DNA of 23,696 bases from an uncultured Alphaproteobacteria bacterium. Its GTDB lineage: Bacteria > Pseudomonadota > Alphaproteobacteria > Micavibrionales > Micavibrionaceae. The position numbers were made by a program, and so were the translations under genes. A model generated the notes under the pieces. The model was not told where the DNA came from. It saw only the letters and a program-made list of their open reading frames with translations, and did no database searches. Each line of letters starts with the position of its first letter. The stretch's first letter is position 1. This document shows, one piece after another, positions 1 to 7,279 of the stretch. Where the stretch lies: positions 1 to 23,696 of the forward strand of contig CAMLMM010000028.1 in NCBI GenBank assembly GCA_946481105.1. The letters are read 5' to 3'.

Positions 1-65
1 CGGCCATTGACCGATACCGAAAAACGAATATGGGTTCCCCCGGCATCAGCCAGCAAGATCGTCAT
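1..65 (-). CDS. Glucokinase-like sugar kinase, 5' end only (partial)
   Basis: Only the first 21 codons are in the window; the gene continues beyond base 1. The N-terminus reads MTILLADAGGTHIRFSVS, and the D-x-G-G-T-x-x-R core is the phosphate-1 loop of the sugar kinase/actin/hsp70 fold as found at the start of bacterial glucokinases (D-V-G-G-T-N-A-R in E. coli Glk). Such enzymes phosphorylate glucose with ATP in the cytoplasm. The ATG at 65 is preceded on the minus strand by AAGGA about 9 bases upstream, a good ribosome site lying inside the end of the cation transporter gene; the two genes overlap by 20 bases in different frames, which suggests co-transcription. Substrate and full family (Glk or another hexokinase-type kinase) cannot be settled from 21 residues. 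Confidence 0.6.
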   Translation of the reverse strand, partial: MTILLADAGGTHIRFSVSVNG

Positions 66-966
66 GGCGGCTATCCTTTATATCCCCGAACGGATCAATA
101 TGAATCATCACTTCCGATTCCGGGAATTCCCGGATAATGGCTTGTTCCAGATCACGCGAAATTTCATGTGCGGACCAGAGCAGCATGCTCGGGTCGACCT
201 CAATGTCGAAGGCGATAAATTTACGCATCCCGGTTTGTGTGGCCCGCAAATCATGAAACCCCAGCACGGATTGATGGCTGCGGATAATCGCAATGATCCG
301 GCTTTTGATATCATCCGGCAATTGCTGGTCCATCAGCATGGACATAGACTTCATTGTGATGTTCCAGGCCGCGCGGCACATAAGTCCTGCTACAATAATC
401 GCGCAAACCGGGTCAAACCAGACTGGCATACTTCCTAAATAATCCAGCAATACCACCATAAAAACCGACAGGTTAATCCAAACGTCACTGCTGTAATGCA
501 ATGAATCAGCCTCCAGCGCCAGTGAATCAGACTTCTGCGCCGCCCGTCGCTGCACCCAGCTAAGCCCCGCAGACAGAACAACCGCGACCCCCATCAGGAA
601 CATGGTGAACATATGGTCGGTTATAAGGTTTGGCTTCATCAGACGCGTTATCGATTCCATGATTAGGAACACGCCGCCACCTGCCAGACAGGCGGCCTGC
701 AGCAAGGCGGTAATGCCTTCGACTTTCCCATGACCATAACGATGGTCTTCATCCGCCGGTTTCATCGACACGCGCAGACTTATTAACGTCATCAGGGACA
801 AGGCGACATCTGACAGGGAATCAATAAGCGCCGCTAATACCGCCGCTGATCCACTAAAAATTACAGCAACAGCCTTGGCAAATACCAAGACCAATACCAC
901 GGCAACGGTGATATAGCTTGCCTGTAACGTGGCAGGAGCCTGTGGAAATTTTTTCAGAAATGACAT
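46..966 (-). CDS. Cation diffusion facilitator (FieF/YiiP-type divalent metal efflux protein)
   Basis: This 306-residue protein has the layout of a cation diffusion facilitator: about six membrane helices in residues 15-210 and a soluble C-terminal domain. Such proteins are inner-membrane metal/proton antiporters exporting Zn2+, Fe2+ or similar ions as homodimers. Site A of YiiP is matched by D49 and D53 (D-S-L-S-D) and H157 and D161 (H-Y-S-S-D). The loop site is matched by D72, H75 and H79 (D-E-D-H-R-Y-G-H-G-K). The C-terminal metal site is supported by H238, H267 and the H289/D291 pair (I-H-I-D-P). The D-D/H-D site A pattern is the Zn/Fe/Cd type rather than the Mn type, but the exact ion is inference. 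The ATG at 966 is the only sensible start. It overlaps the downstream glucokinase-like gene by 20 bases. Confidence 0.92.
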   Translation of the reverse strand: MSFLKKFPQAPATLQASYITVAVVLVLVFAKAVAVIFSGSAAVLAALIDSLSDVALSLMTLISLRVSMKPADEDHRYGHGKVEGITALLQAACLAGGGVFLIMESITRLMKPNLITDHMFTMFLMGVAVVLSAGLSWVQRRAAQKSDSLALEADSLHYSSDVWINLSVFMVVLLDYLGSMPVWFDPVCAIIVAGLMCRAAWNITMKSMSMLMDQQLPDDIKSRIIAIIRSHQSVLGFHDLRATQTGMRKFIAFDIEVDPSMLLWSAHEISRDLEQAIIREFPESEVMIHIDPFGDIKDSRHDDLAG

Positions 967-1015
967 GGGGTAAGACTAAATGAGTTTCATGCCAAAGGGA
1001 AATACTTAGACGCGC

Positions 1016-1044
1016 AAATCCCCAAACCGGCGGTCTGGGGATTT
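1016..1044 (-). terminator. Hairpin between small secreted-protein gene and transporter gene
   Basis: AAATCCCCA at 1016-1024 and TGGGGATTT at 1036-1044 are perfect 9-base complements; ACC/GGT inside (1026-1028 with 1032-1034) extends the stem after one mismatch. The hairpin lies 29 bases past the stop of the small gene at 1073. No clear T run follows on the minus strand, so it could be a weak terminator or an RNA-stabilising 3' structure. Otherwise 967-1072 holds nothing I can assign. Confidence 0.4.
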
Positions 1045-1072
1045 GTCAACGAAACAAAACTGAAAGGAACTC

Positions 1073-1237
1073 TTACCAGTTGCCCTTTTTCCTGAAGTCA
1101 TAAGTATCATTTTTCAGGGCCTTCACCATCTGAGGCGGCCCGTGCGCGGCATGAGCCGTCGACGGCATGGAGGTAATCAGGAAGCCCGTGGTGAACAAAA
1201 GTGCAAGTGCGTACGTAGAAATGCGCGTAAAGTACAT
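1073..1237 (-). CDS. Very small secreted protein with signal peptide (54 aa, unknown)
   Basis: I do not recognise a family. The frame encodes 54 residues, ATG at 1237 to TAA at 1073. A strong ribosome site (CGGAGG) lies about 5 bases before the ATG, which is the main reason to believe the gene. The product starts M-Y-F-T-R, has a hydrophobic core at about residues 9-23 and a typical signal peptidase I site T-A-H-A at residues 27-30. That would leave a 24-residue mature peptide, AHGPPQMVKALKN through to the C-terminal KKGNW, which is basic and has no cysteine. The upstream 1238-1325 region is AT-rich and could hold its promoter. The product would be periplasmic or secreted; a longer membrane-retained form is also possible. 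No homologue is claimed. Confidence 0.6.
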   Translation of the reverse strand: MYFTRISTYALALLFTTGFLITSMPSTAHAAHGPPQMVKALKNDTYDFRKKGNW

Positions 1238-1325
1238 AGAACCTCCGTGATTGAGTGGATATATTTTAATTTTACATATAATTTTATTAAAATGGAGTTA
1301 ATGCATCGCAGTATAAATTCTATAC

Positions 1326-2363
1326 TTAAAACTGGATGCAGTTATGACAGCAATTCGTGTGCTGCGCCGGGCAGATGCGTGCGCGGTCTGCCGGAAACCC
1401 CTGGCTGGATTCCACTTCATGGACCAGACGGGCCAGACTCGCGATAAATCCCGGATGCGTACCAACTGTGGGGACGCGAGCAAAACCGGGGACGCCAAGT
1501 TCCGTCGCCACATGACGGTATTCGATTTCAATCTCGACCAGAGTTTCGACATGCTCACTCACAAACGCATGCGGATAGATAAGAACAGGCACATTGTCGG
1601 CGGCCGCTTTGCGCAAAGCTTCTTCCGTACTCGGACCAATCCATTTGAGGGGACCGACACGGCTTTGATAACACACCGACCAATCCAGATTTGCAATGCC
1701 CGTTGCCGCTGCCATACGACGCGCGCCCTCTTCGCATTGCCATTGATACGGATCACCCGCCTGAACAATTTTTTCCGGCAGTCCATGCGCCGAAAAAAGC
1801 AGGCGCGGGGCTTTGCCGCTTTCCTGCTGCAGCTGTTGATACGACTCACGCACCAGCGCGGCTGATGCGGCAACAAACCCGTCATCAAACGGGTAGCAAC
1901 AGGCCAGCGAGGTCGGGACATTATAATTCTGCATCTTGCAGGCACGTATCCATTGCTGCAACGACGAGCGCGTCGTCGTCGTCGAGTATTGCGGATAAAG
2001 CGGCAGCAGCACAACACGGTCCGGCGCATAATCACGCACTTGCGCGACCGTCTCTGGCGTCATCGGATGCCAGTACCGCATGGCGATGAACACCTTGTAA
2101 TCATCACCCAGTTCACGCGCGAGCGCCTGCGCCTGCGCCTGCGTGTTTTCCAGCAGGGGCGACTTCCCACCCAGCAGGCCGTAACTTGTCCCTGCTTCTT
2201 TCCGCGACCGCTTCCATGCGATATAGCGTGATATGAGAACACGCACCGGCCACGGTGCCGCGATGATATTCGGGTCCATGAAAAAATTTTGCAGGAATGG
2301 CTGAATCGCCGCCGTACTATCGGGGCCACCCAGATTCATCAGAACAACGGCGGTACGTGTCAT
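1326..2363 (-). CDS. hemH: Ferrochelatase (protoheme ferro-lyase)
   Basis: HemH inserts Fe2+ into protoporphyrin IX, the last step of protoheme synthesis. The 345-residue product shows the N-terminal V-V-L-M-N-L-G-G-P-D signature, L-L-P-L-Y-P-Q-Y-S at 119-127, the catalytic-histidine motif L-F-S-A-H-G-L-P-E-K at 189-198 (H193), Y-Q-S-R-V-G-P-L-K-W at 232-241 and the active-site acid in S-E-H-V-E-T-L-V-E at 269-277 (E273). The C-terminus carries C331, C338, C339 and C342 in a 12-residue span; ferrochelatases of animals and some alphaproteobacteria (Caulobacter is the known case) hold a [2Fe-2S] cluster with C-terminal cysteines, so a cluster is plausible though the spacing differs from the human one. 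The ATG at 2363 is required by the conserved N-terminus, yet no ribosome site precedes it at normal distance: a terminator-like hairpin and its T run end 2 bases before it. Confidence 0.96.
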   Translation of the reverse strand: MTRTAVVLMNLGGPDSTAAIQPFLQNFFMDPNIIAAPWPVRVLISRYIAWKRSRKEAGTSYGLLGGKSPLLENTQAQAQALARELGDDYKVFIAMRYWHPMTPETVAQVRDYAPDRVVLLPLYPQYSTTTTRSSLQQWIRACKMQNYNVPTSLACCYPFDDGFVAASAALVRESYQQLQQESGKAPRLLFSAHGLPEKIVQAGDPYQWQCEEGARRMAAATGIANLDWSVCYQSRVGPLKWIGPSTEEALRKAAADNVPVLIYPHAFVSEHVETLVEIEIEYRHVATELGVPGFARVPTVGTHPGFIASLARLVHEVESSQGFPADRARICPAQHTNCCHNCIQF

Positions 2364-2365
2364 AT

Positions 2366-2389
2366 AAAAAAGGGGGCATCGGCCCCCTT
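2366..2389 (-). terminator. Strong intrinsic terminator touching the hemH start codon
   Basis: On the minus strand GGGGGC (2387-2382), a 4-base loop and GCCCCC (2377-2372) form an all-GC stem, extendable by two A-T pairs to 2370-2389, followed directly by TTTTTT (2371-2366). This is a textbook Rho-independent terminator for the 206-residue gene ending at 2409. Only 2 bases separate the T run from the hemH ATG at 2363, so it may also act as an attenuator or translational block for hemH. Confidence 0.85.
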
Positions 2390-2408
2390 CTCCTTCAATT
2401 CATAATTA

Positions 2409-3029
2409 TCATGTTACCGGCGCGTCGACTTTGACCGGCAGATCGGCGGCAATCGGCTCGTCATTCAGCATCTCGATCATACCGGATGGCTGAACGGCAA
2501 AATTCGCGATGAACAAGGCATTGGCGTAATAGACCACGGCATCGCACAGGAAATGTCCCTGCTCGTTACGGCCTTCATAGCTGGCCGGGCGTACCGTGCC
2601 CTGAATAACCGCTTGTGTTTTCGGGTCGAGGTTCTGCGGGATATAGGGGTCGGCCATGCTTTCGGCAATCAGGAACGGGCCTTCCTCACCACGCACGAAG
2701 AAACAGAAGAAACGCAGATATTCGAGAACGTTTTCCTCGGTTACTTTAATCGGGGCCTTGGCGTTCACTTCATGGATCGGCGGCGATGTCCCGTTCAGGC
2801 GGTACAAAACGCCCTGATCGGCCAGAAAATAGATGGCGAGGCGTGGCTTGCCCCAGCTGCGGTCCCTCAGACGGATCAGAACAACCTGGTCATAGAAGGG
2901 GAGTGCCCGCCAGGCAACTTCGGTCATTTGGGACGTTGCCTGATATTTTCCGTCTATCGGGTTAACCTGGGATATAAAGCCTTCCAATTCAGCGCCTGTC
3001 ACCGGGTTCCAGTTATTATCTTCGTACAT
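2409..3029 (-). CDS. Conserved-looking protein of unknown function (206 aa)
   Basis: I do not recognise this protein. It has no signal peptide and no convincing membrane helix, so it is probably cytoplasmic. It opens with MYEDNNWNPVTGAELEGF and has a soluble alpha/beta-like composition with an aromatic, phenylalanine-rich central segment L-R-F-F-C-F-F-V-R-G-E-E-G-P-F at about 125-139, followed by A-D-P-Y-I-P at about 147-152. The segment T-E-E-N-V-L-E-Y just before it looks helical. No catalytic signature is visible. The ATG at 3029 has AAGGA about 7 bases upstream. A weak promoter candidate on the minus strand is CTGACA (3082-3077), 17 bases, CTAAAT (3059-3054). The gene is divergent from rpmH and ends in the terminator that abuts hemH; neither neighbour suggests a role. 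Confidence 0.85.
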   Translation of the reverse strand: MYEDNNWNPVTGAELEGFISQVNPIDGKYQATSQMTEVAWRALPFYDQVVLIRLRDRSWGKPRLAIYFLADQGVLYRLNGTSPPIHEVNAKAPIKVTEENVLEYLRFFCFFVRGEEGPFLIAESMADPYIPQNLDPKTQAVIQGTVRPASYEGRNEQGHFLCDAVVYYANALFIANFAVQPSGMIEMLNDEPIAADLPVKVDAPVT

Positions 3030-3148
3030 TGGATATCCTTAATAAATTCCATGATTTAGGGGAGTATTTCACCCGGTGTCAGGCTAGGTTAAAGTCTATG
3101 AAAAGAAAAGGGGTTTTTGCTTTTTTACCAAAAAATACGACTCTTTCA

Positions 3149-3177
3149 TTGACTCTGCTGGTTGAATTCTTTATACG
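3149..3177 (+). promoter_or_regulatory. Sigma70-type promoter for the rpmH-rnpA-yidD-yidC-engB cluster
   Basis: TTGACT at 3149-3154 and TATACG at 3172-3177 are separated by exactly 17 bases, with the rpmH ATG 45 bases further on and a GGAG ribosome site at about 3211-3214. It is the best promoter match in the 192-base divergent gap 3030-3221. No DnaA-box cluster was seen here, so I do not call an origin. Confidence 0.6.
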
Positions 3178-3221
3178 ATGCCCTTCAGATTTGAAGAATT
3201 TAGAAGTTTTGGAGTATTAAA

Positions 3222-3359
3222 ATGTCGAAACGGACCTACCAACCAAGCAAACTGGTGCGCAAACGCCGCCACGGCTTCCGTTCCCGTATGGCTACTGCAG
3301 ACGGAGCTCAGGTGCTGTCCCGTCGCCGCGCGAAAGGCCGGAGAGTTCTCTCCGCCTAG
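3222..3359 (+). CDS. rpmH: Large ribosomal subunit protein bL34
   Basis: The 45-residue product starts [19 protein letters not shown] and ends R-R-V-L-S-A, an almost complete match to bacterial L34, a very basic small protein of the 50S subunit. The family is usually 44-47 residues, so this is full length; it is too short to pass common ORF-length cut-offs. GGAG precedes the ATG by 7 bases. It lies 16 bases before rnpA, the near-universal bacterial order, and is served by the promoter at 3149-3177. Confidence 0.97.
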   Translation: MSKRTYQPSKLVRKRRHGFRSRMATADGAQVLSRRRAKGRRVLSA

Positions 3360-3375
3360 ACATAAGCGAGTGTGA

Positions 3376-3759
3376 ATGCACGCGCCCTTGTCCCATATAA
3401 AATCCACTGGCCGCCCTGCACAACAGGCGGCCTTTGATTTATTACGAAAAACAAAAACCCGCTGGGTCGCCAAAGGCTTCGCTTTGCAGGCTGCTCCGGC
3501 ACAAAAACCCGACGAAGCACGGCTGGATTTTTGTGTCATTACCAGCAAAAAAACCTGCGCCAAAGCCACCGACCGCAACCGCCTGCGCCGCCGCCTGAAA
3601 TCCGTCAGCCTTGAAATCCTGCCGGTTCACGCCAGCCGGGCGATGGACTATATGATTGTGGGACGACGCGAAGGTCTTGACCTTCCTTATGACGACTTAA
3701 AGCGGGATATGCTGTGGTGCCTGAAGAAACTGAACCTGCAACAACAGTCAAATCCATGA
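3376..3759 (+). CDS. rnpA: Ribonuclease P protein component
   Basis: RnpA is the protein cofactor that helps the RNase P RNA bind precursor tRNAs and metal ions during 5' end maturation. The 127-residue product has the hallmark RNR motif A-T-D-R-N-R-L-R-R-R-L-K at residues 64-75, preceded by the D-F-C-V-I-T-S-K-K strand at 51-59; the whole is basic and of normal length. The start at 3376 lies 16 bases after the rpmH stop with only a poor ribosome site, so translation coupling to rpmH is likely. Its stop overlaps the start of yidD (ATGA). Confidence 0.95.
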   Translation: MHAPLSHIKSTGRPAQQAAFDLLRKTKTRWVAKGFALQAAPAQKPDEARLDFCVITSKKTCAKATDRNRLRRRLKSVSLEILPVHASRAMDYMIVGRREGLDLPYDDLKRDMLWCLKKLNLQQQSNP

Positions 3760-4061
3760 ACTGGGCGTCCCGCGCCGCCAGCGGATTAATAAGGCTTTAC
3801 CAGCTTACCCTGTCCCCCTGGCTGGGCAATCAATGCCGCTTTTATCCCACCTGTTCGGCCTATGGGCTGGAATCCTACCGCCGTCATGGTTTCCTGAAGG
3901 GCAGTTTCCTGACCGTCACCCGTATCTGTAACTGCCACCCGTATAGCCGCCGCCCCTGGACAGACCCGGTGCCGGAACGGTTTGCATGGGGCGACATGTT
4001 CCGCTATAACCGCCCAGAGCAAAAAACTGAGCAAAAAACTAACACTATAGTTAAAGATTAA
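3756..4061 (+). CDS. yidD: Membrane protein insertion efficiency factor YidD
   Basis: YidD is a small membrane-associated protein that supports insertion of proteins by YidC. The 101-residue product from the ATG at 3756 contains the family core L-S-P-W-L-G-N-Q-C-R-F-Y-P-T-C-S-A-Y (residues 19-36), then R-H-G-F-L-K-G-S and C-H-P-Y (60-63) and the D-P-V-P-E motif (70-74). Four cysteines (27, 33, 58, 60) lie in the conserved part. An amphipathic N-terminal segment precedes the core. A longer frame opens at 3714, but the start at 3756 overlaps the rnpA stop as ATGA and matches family length. The usual G-G before D-P-V-P is replaced by R-R-P-W-T here. Confidence 0.94.
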   Translation: MNWASRAASGLIRLYQLTLSPWLGNQCRFYPTCSAYGLESYRRHGFLKGSFLTVTRICNCHPYSRRPWTDPVPERFAWGDMFRYNRPEQKTEQKTNTIVKD

Positions 4062-4065
4062 CGAC

Positions 4066-5907
4066 ATGATGAAATTCGACCCGAACCAGAAATCCATGCA
4101 CCCATCTGATAAGCGCAACCTTATCATTTTTGTGGTTTTAACCCTGCTGATCTGGTGGGCCTTTGAACGCTATGTCATCCAGCCGCGACTGAAGCACGTA
4201 GAAGAGCAACAACAGCTCGCCGAAGCCAATGCACCGAAGGCTGCCAAACCAGTCGATCCAGCCGAAGCCGTTTTGCCCCGTGACGAAAGACTGGCACAAA
4301 CAAAACGCCTGACGATATCCTCACCGGAAATAGCCGGGACACTCCCGCTTGTGGGCAACCGTATCGATGACATCACACTGAAAAATTTCTTTACCGACCT
4401 TGATAACAAAAACCGGGTTGTTCTGATGTCCCCTGCTGGCACCAACCTGCCGCTTTATGCCGAGGCGGGATGGCTGTCCGGAGATACAACTGTCCGCGTT
4501 CCCGACAAGGACACTAACTGGACCGTCAAAGGGAACGACAACCTGACTGCCGATACACCGGTGACACTCGAATGGTCAAACGGCGCAGGCCTTACTTTCC
4601 AACGCGTGGTCTCGATCGATAAGCATTTCCTGCTGACCGTCACGCAGAAAGTCAAAAATACGTCAGGCAAAGATGTGGATCTGTATCCATACACAACACT
4701 GACACGCCGTGGTCTTCCTACCGACCATGGCAAGGGGACGGGGTATGAAGGGCCGCTTGGCTATATCGCTGACACCCTGCAAGAAATTCCCTATCATGAC
4801 CTGGCCACCGAAGGCGCGCAGAAATTCAGTGGCCTGAATGGCTGGATCGGGTTTGGTGAAAAATACTGGCTGTCAGCCATTTTGCCCGAACAAATGAAAC
4901 AAACCAGCTTTAATTTCCAGGCCGTACCGAATGAGGATCCTGCCAAGGCAATTTATCAAGTTGATGCGCGCGGCGATAAAATGACTGTGGCCTCCGGCAG
5001 TGAAGCAGAAAGCGTTGTTCGTCTGTTTATCGGGGCGAAAACAATGAAAATCCTCGACACTTACGAAGATGAACTGAACGTCAAGCATTTCGATCTGGCG
5101 ATTGATTTCGGTTGGCTCTATTTCTTGACCAAACCACTTTATGTCACGCTCATTTTCTTCCATGGCCTGGTTGGTAACTTCGGTATCGCGATTATTCTGC
5201 TCACCTTCGTCGTGCGCGGTGCGGTTTACCCTCTTGCCAGCAAGTCATACCGTTCTTTCGCCGGTCTGAAAAAAATCAGCCCGAAAATGGCGGAGATAAA
5301 AGCACGCTACGGCGATGACAAACGCCGCCTGCAACAGGAAATCATGAAGTTGTATGAAACCGAGCAGGTCAACCCTATGGCCGGATGCTTTCCGCTGCTG
5401 CTGCAAATGCCGATTTTCTTCGCCATTTACCGGGTGATGTCTATTGCCGTTGAAATGCGCCATGCCCCGTTCTTCGGCTGGATTCACGATCTGTCGGCGC
5501 CGGACCCATTGACAGTATTCAACCTGTTTGGCCTGCTGCCCTATGACGTGCCGACCTTCCTGATGATTGGCCCTTGGTCGCTCGCCATGCTGTTCATCAT
5601 GATATTCCAGAAGCATCTGAACCCGCCGCCGCAGGAGCAGATTCAGCGTGATATCATGAACTGGATGCCGTATATCATGACCTACACCCTTGCCAATTTC
5701 CCGTCTGGTCTGGTTATTTACTGGGCGTTCAGTAACCTGCTATCCGTTATTCAGCAGGCAGTGATTATGCGTTCCATGGGTGTGCCGATTTATCTGATCG
5801 ATAAAGAAGCGGCTATTGAGCATAGCGAGCAACATACCCGTGCCACCGCTGAAGTTGTTGAACGCGTCAAACGTGAAAAAGAAGAAACATCAAAAGGCAA
5901 GGAATGA
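4066..5907 (+). CDS. yidC: Membrane protein insertase YidC (Oxa1 family)
   Basis: YidC inserts and folds inner-membrane proteins alone or with SecYEG. The 613-residue product has the Gram-negative layout: an N-terminal helix at about residues 18-38, a large periplasmic beta domain at about 80-340 and the conserved Oxa1-like core from about 355. In the core, L-T-F-V-V-R-G-A-V-Y-P-L carries R384, the membrane-buried arginine that forms the hydrophilic groove. The charged cytoplasmic hairpin K-M-A-E-I-K-A-R-Y-G follows (407-416), then N-P-M-A-G-C-F-P-L-L-L-Q-M-P-I at 436-450 and a lysine/glutamate-rich tail. Two ATG codons stand in tandem at 4066 and 4069; either may be used. The stop overlaps the engB start as ATGA. 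Confidence 0.97.
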   Translation: MMKFDPNQKSMHPSDKRNLIIFVVLTLLIWWAFERYVIQPRLKHVEEQQQLAEANAPKAAKPVDPAEAVLPRDERLAQTKRLTISSPEIAGTLPLVGNRIDDITLKNFFTDLDNKNRVVLMSPAGTNLPLYAEAGWLSGDTTVRVPDKDTNWTVKGNDNLTADTPVTLEWSNGAGLTFQRVVSIDKHFLLTVTQKVKNTSGKDVDLYPYTTLTRRGLPTDHGKGTGYEGPLGYIADTLQEIPYHDLATEGAQKFSGLNGWIGFGEKYWLSAILPEQMKQTSFNFQAVPNEDPAKAIYQVDARGDKMTVASGSEAESVVRLFIGAKTMKILDTYEDELNVKHFDLAIDFGWLYFLTKPLYVTLIFFHGLVGNFGIAIILLTFVVRGAVYPLASKSYRSFAGLKKISPKMAEIKARYGDDKRRLQQEIMKLYETEQVNPMAGCFPLLLQMPIFFAIYRVMSIAVEMRHAPFFGWIHDLSAPDPLTVFNLFGLLPYDVPTFLMIGPWSLAMLFIMIFQKHLNPPPQEQIQRDIMNWMPYIMTYTLANFPSGLVIYWAFSNLLSVIQQAVIMRSMGVPIYLIDKEAAIEHSEQHTRATAEVVERVKREKEETSKGKE

Positions 5908-6521
5908 CACCGGACGAAGAACGCGCCCTGCGCCAGGTTTTTTCCGGCCCCTGCGATTTCCGCCTGGGGGTCGCGGATCTGGTACAATTGCCTCCCAGTC
6001 GCATACCGGAAATTGCTTTTGCCGGGCGGTCGAATGTCGGCAAATCGTCCCTGATTAACGCCGTGATGGGCCGCAAGATTGCGCATGTATCGCACACGCC
6101 GGGCCGTACCCAGCAACTGAATTTTTTTGAGGTCGGACCTCACTTCTGGCTGGTGGATATGCCAGGCTATGGCTATGCCAAAGTTTCAAAAGCGACCAAG
6201 AAGGATTGGAATTACCTGATTAAGGACTACCTGTCGGGACGTCCCAATCTGAAAGTGGTGTTCCTCCTGATCGACAGCCGTCACGGCATCAAGGAAAACG
6301 ATAAAGAGATGATGGAGATGCTGGACAAGGCTGCGGTCGCTTACCGGATTATCCTGACCAAAGCGGATGAACCAAAGCCAGCGGAACTGGATGCCACCCG
6401 CAAGGACGTCGAAACGGCGTTGAAAAAACACCCTGCGGCGTTCCCCATGGCGCAACCAGTCAGTTCGTGGAAGATGCAGGGGATCGAAGACCTGCAGGCG
6501 ACTATTCTGTCTCTGCTGTAA
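5904..6521 (+). CDS. engB: Ribosome biogenesis GTP-binding protein YihA/YsxC (EngB)
   Basis: EngB is a TRAFAC-class GTPase needed for late 50S subunit assembly. All G motifs are present in the 205-residue product: G1 G-R-S-N-V-G-K-S-S-L at 41-50, G2 in P-G-R-T-Q-Q-L-N-F-F (66-75), G3 D-M-P-G-Y-G at 85-90, G4 T-K-A-D at 152-155 and G5 S-S-W-K at 187-190. Length is normal for the family. The ATG at 5904 overlaps the yidC stop by 4 bases, so it is the last gene of the rpmH cluster. Its stop lies 9 bases from the stop of a convergent gene; no clear terminator fits between. Confidence 0.96.
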   Translation: MTPDEERALRQVFSGPCDFRLGVADLVQLPPSRIPEIAFAGRSNVGKSSLINAVMGRKIAHVSHTPGRTQQLNFFEVGPHFWLVDMPGYGYAKVSKATKKDWNYLIKDYLSGRPNLKVVFLLIDSRHGIKENDKEMMEMLDKAAVAYRIILTKADEPKPAELDATRKDVETALKKHPAAFPMAQPVSSWKMQGIEDLQATILSLL

Positions 6522-6530
6522 CAGCCGGAA

Positions 6531-7214
6531 TTATCGCGCGGACAGGATACTGTAAAACGCGTATTTCGTATCCGCCCCGGATGTGTAACTAACGCAGGCG
6601 GATGATATTTCTTCGCAGGTTGTGCAGTTTGCAACATTAAAATCAACATTTGTGCCGGAATAGATATCCTCATCCAGCAGGAAAGTACGGAAATGGCCGG
6701 AAGTTGTCGGGGGGATGGTTGTGCTACCCCTAATCTTTCTGTTCAACTCTTCGCAAACAGACTCTGTCAGTTCATAGGCCGTGAAAATAATGTCCTGCGC
6801 CGTTGTCGGTGTCCACTCCACATTATTAAAGCGCCCTATATAGTACCCGGCCGGCGTAACAATGGCGCTGGTATTGGCTGCGCCCGGCGGCAATGTCTTG
6901 TAATTCAGACCACCGCCGTCCGGGTGAAAAAGCTTATTGATAGTTGGGGCAGTATTAAAATTTGTATCGGACGGATACATAAAATCGATATCGCCGGGGT
7001 CGGTGCCCGACTGCTCCATTTGGATAATGGCATTGCTGGCGACGGCGGCATAGGACAGGATGGAATTCGCCGCTATTTTAGCCTTGCCGTCATCGAGTTG
7101 GCTGGTGGGATCGTCATTATGCGCCGACCGGCTGATACTGAACATCAAACCGCCAAACAGCACCACGGCAATCAGAATATAGAGGAAGGCGTTTCCGCGC
7201 TGAAAATCCGTCAT
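6531..7214 (-). CDS. Pilin-like single-pass membrane protein, unknown function
   Basis: I recognise no named family. The 227-residue product starts MTDFQRGNAF and continues with one strong hydrophobic helix at residues 8-26, ending in S-I-S-R-S. A short basic head, a glycine and then a 19-residue helix continuing into an amphipathic stretch (to about 65) is the shape of type IV pilin and pseudopilin N-termini, but the glutamate at +5 and the G-F-T-L core are missing, so it would be atypical. The remainder is an exported, threonine- and asparagine-rich domain with four cysteines (154, 197, 200, 207) that could form two disulfides. The ribosome site before the ATG at 7214 is weak. It is convergent with engB and divergent from rmuC. 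A plain anchored periplasmic protein is the alternative. Confidence 0.75.
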   Translation of the reverse strand: MTDFQRGNAFLYILIAVVLFGGLMFSISRSAHNDDPTSQLDDGKAKIAANSILSYAAVASNAIIQMEQSGTDPGDIDFMYPSDTNFNTAPTINKLFHPDGGGLNYKTLPPGAANTSAIVTPAGYYIGRFNNVEWTPTTAQDIIFTAYELTESVCEELNRKIRGSTTIPPTTSGHFRTFLLDEDIYSGTNVDFNVANCTTCEEISSACVSYTSGADTKYAFYSILSAR

Positions 7215-7279
7215 TTTTTCAGTTTATCATAGCTCTTTGATGCGGGGAATGGTTTAATAACGCGGACAAGGTAGACAAT

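Noticed and set aside
1310..1326. AGTATA/TATACT hairpin overlapping the hemH stop codon
   Set aside because: All A-T-rich arms of 6 bases, too weak to call a terminator or operator from sequence alone.
3030..3221. Possible replication origin next to rpmH
   Set aside because: rpmH is near the origin in many bacteria, but I saw no cluster of DnaA boxes and no AT-rich unwinding array; dnaA and parAB are not in the window.
3171..3578. 135-codon minus-strand ORF opposite rpmH and rnpA
   Set aside because: Both plus-strand genes are certain; this is a shadow.
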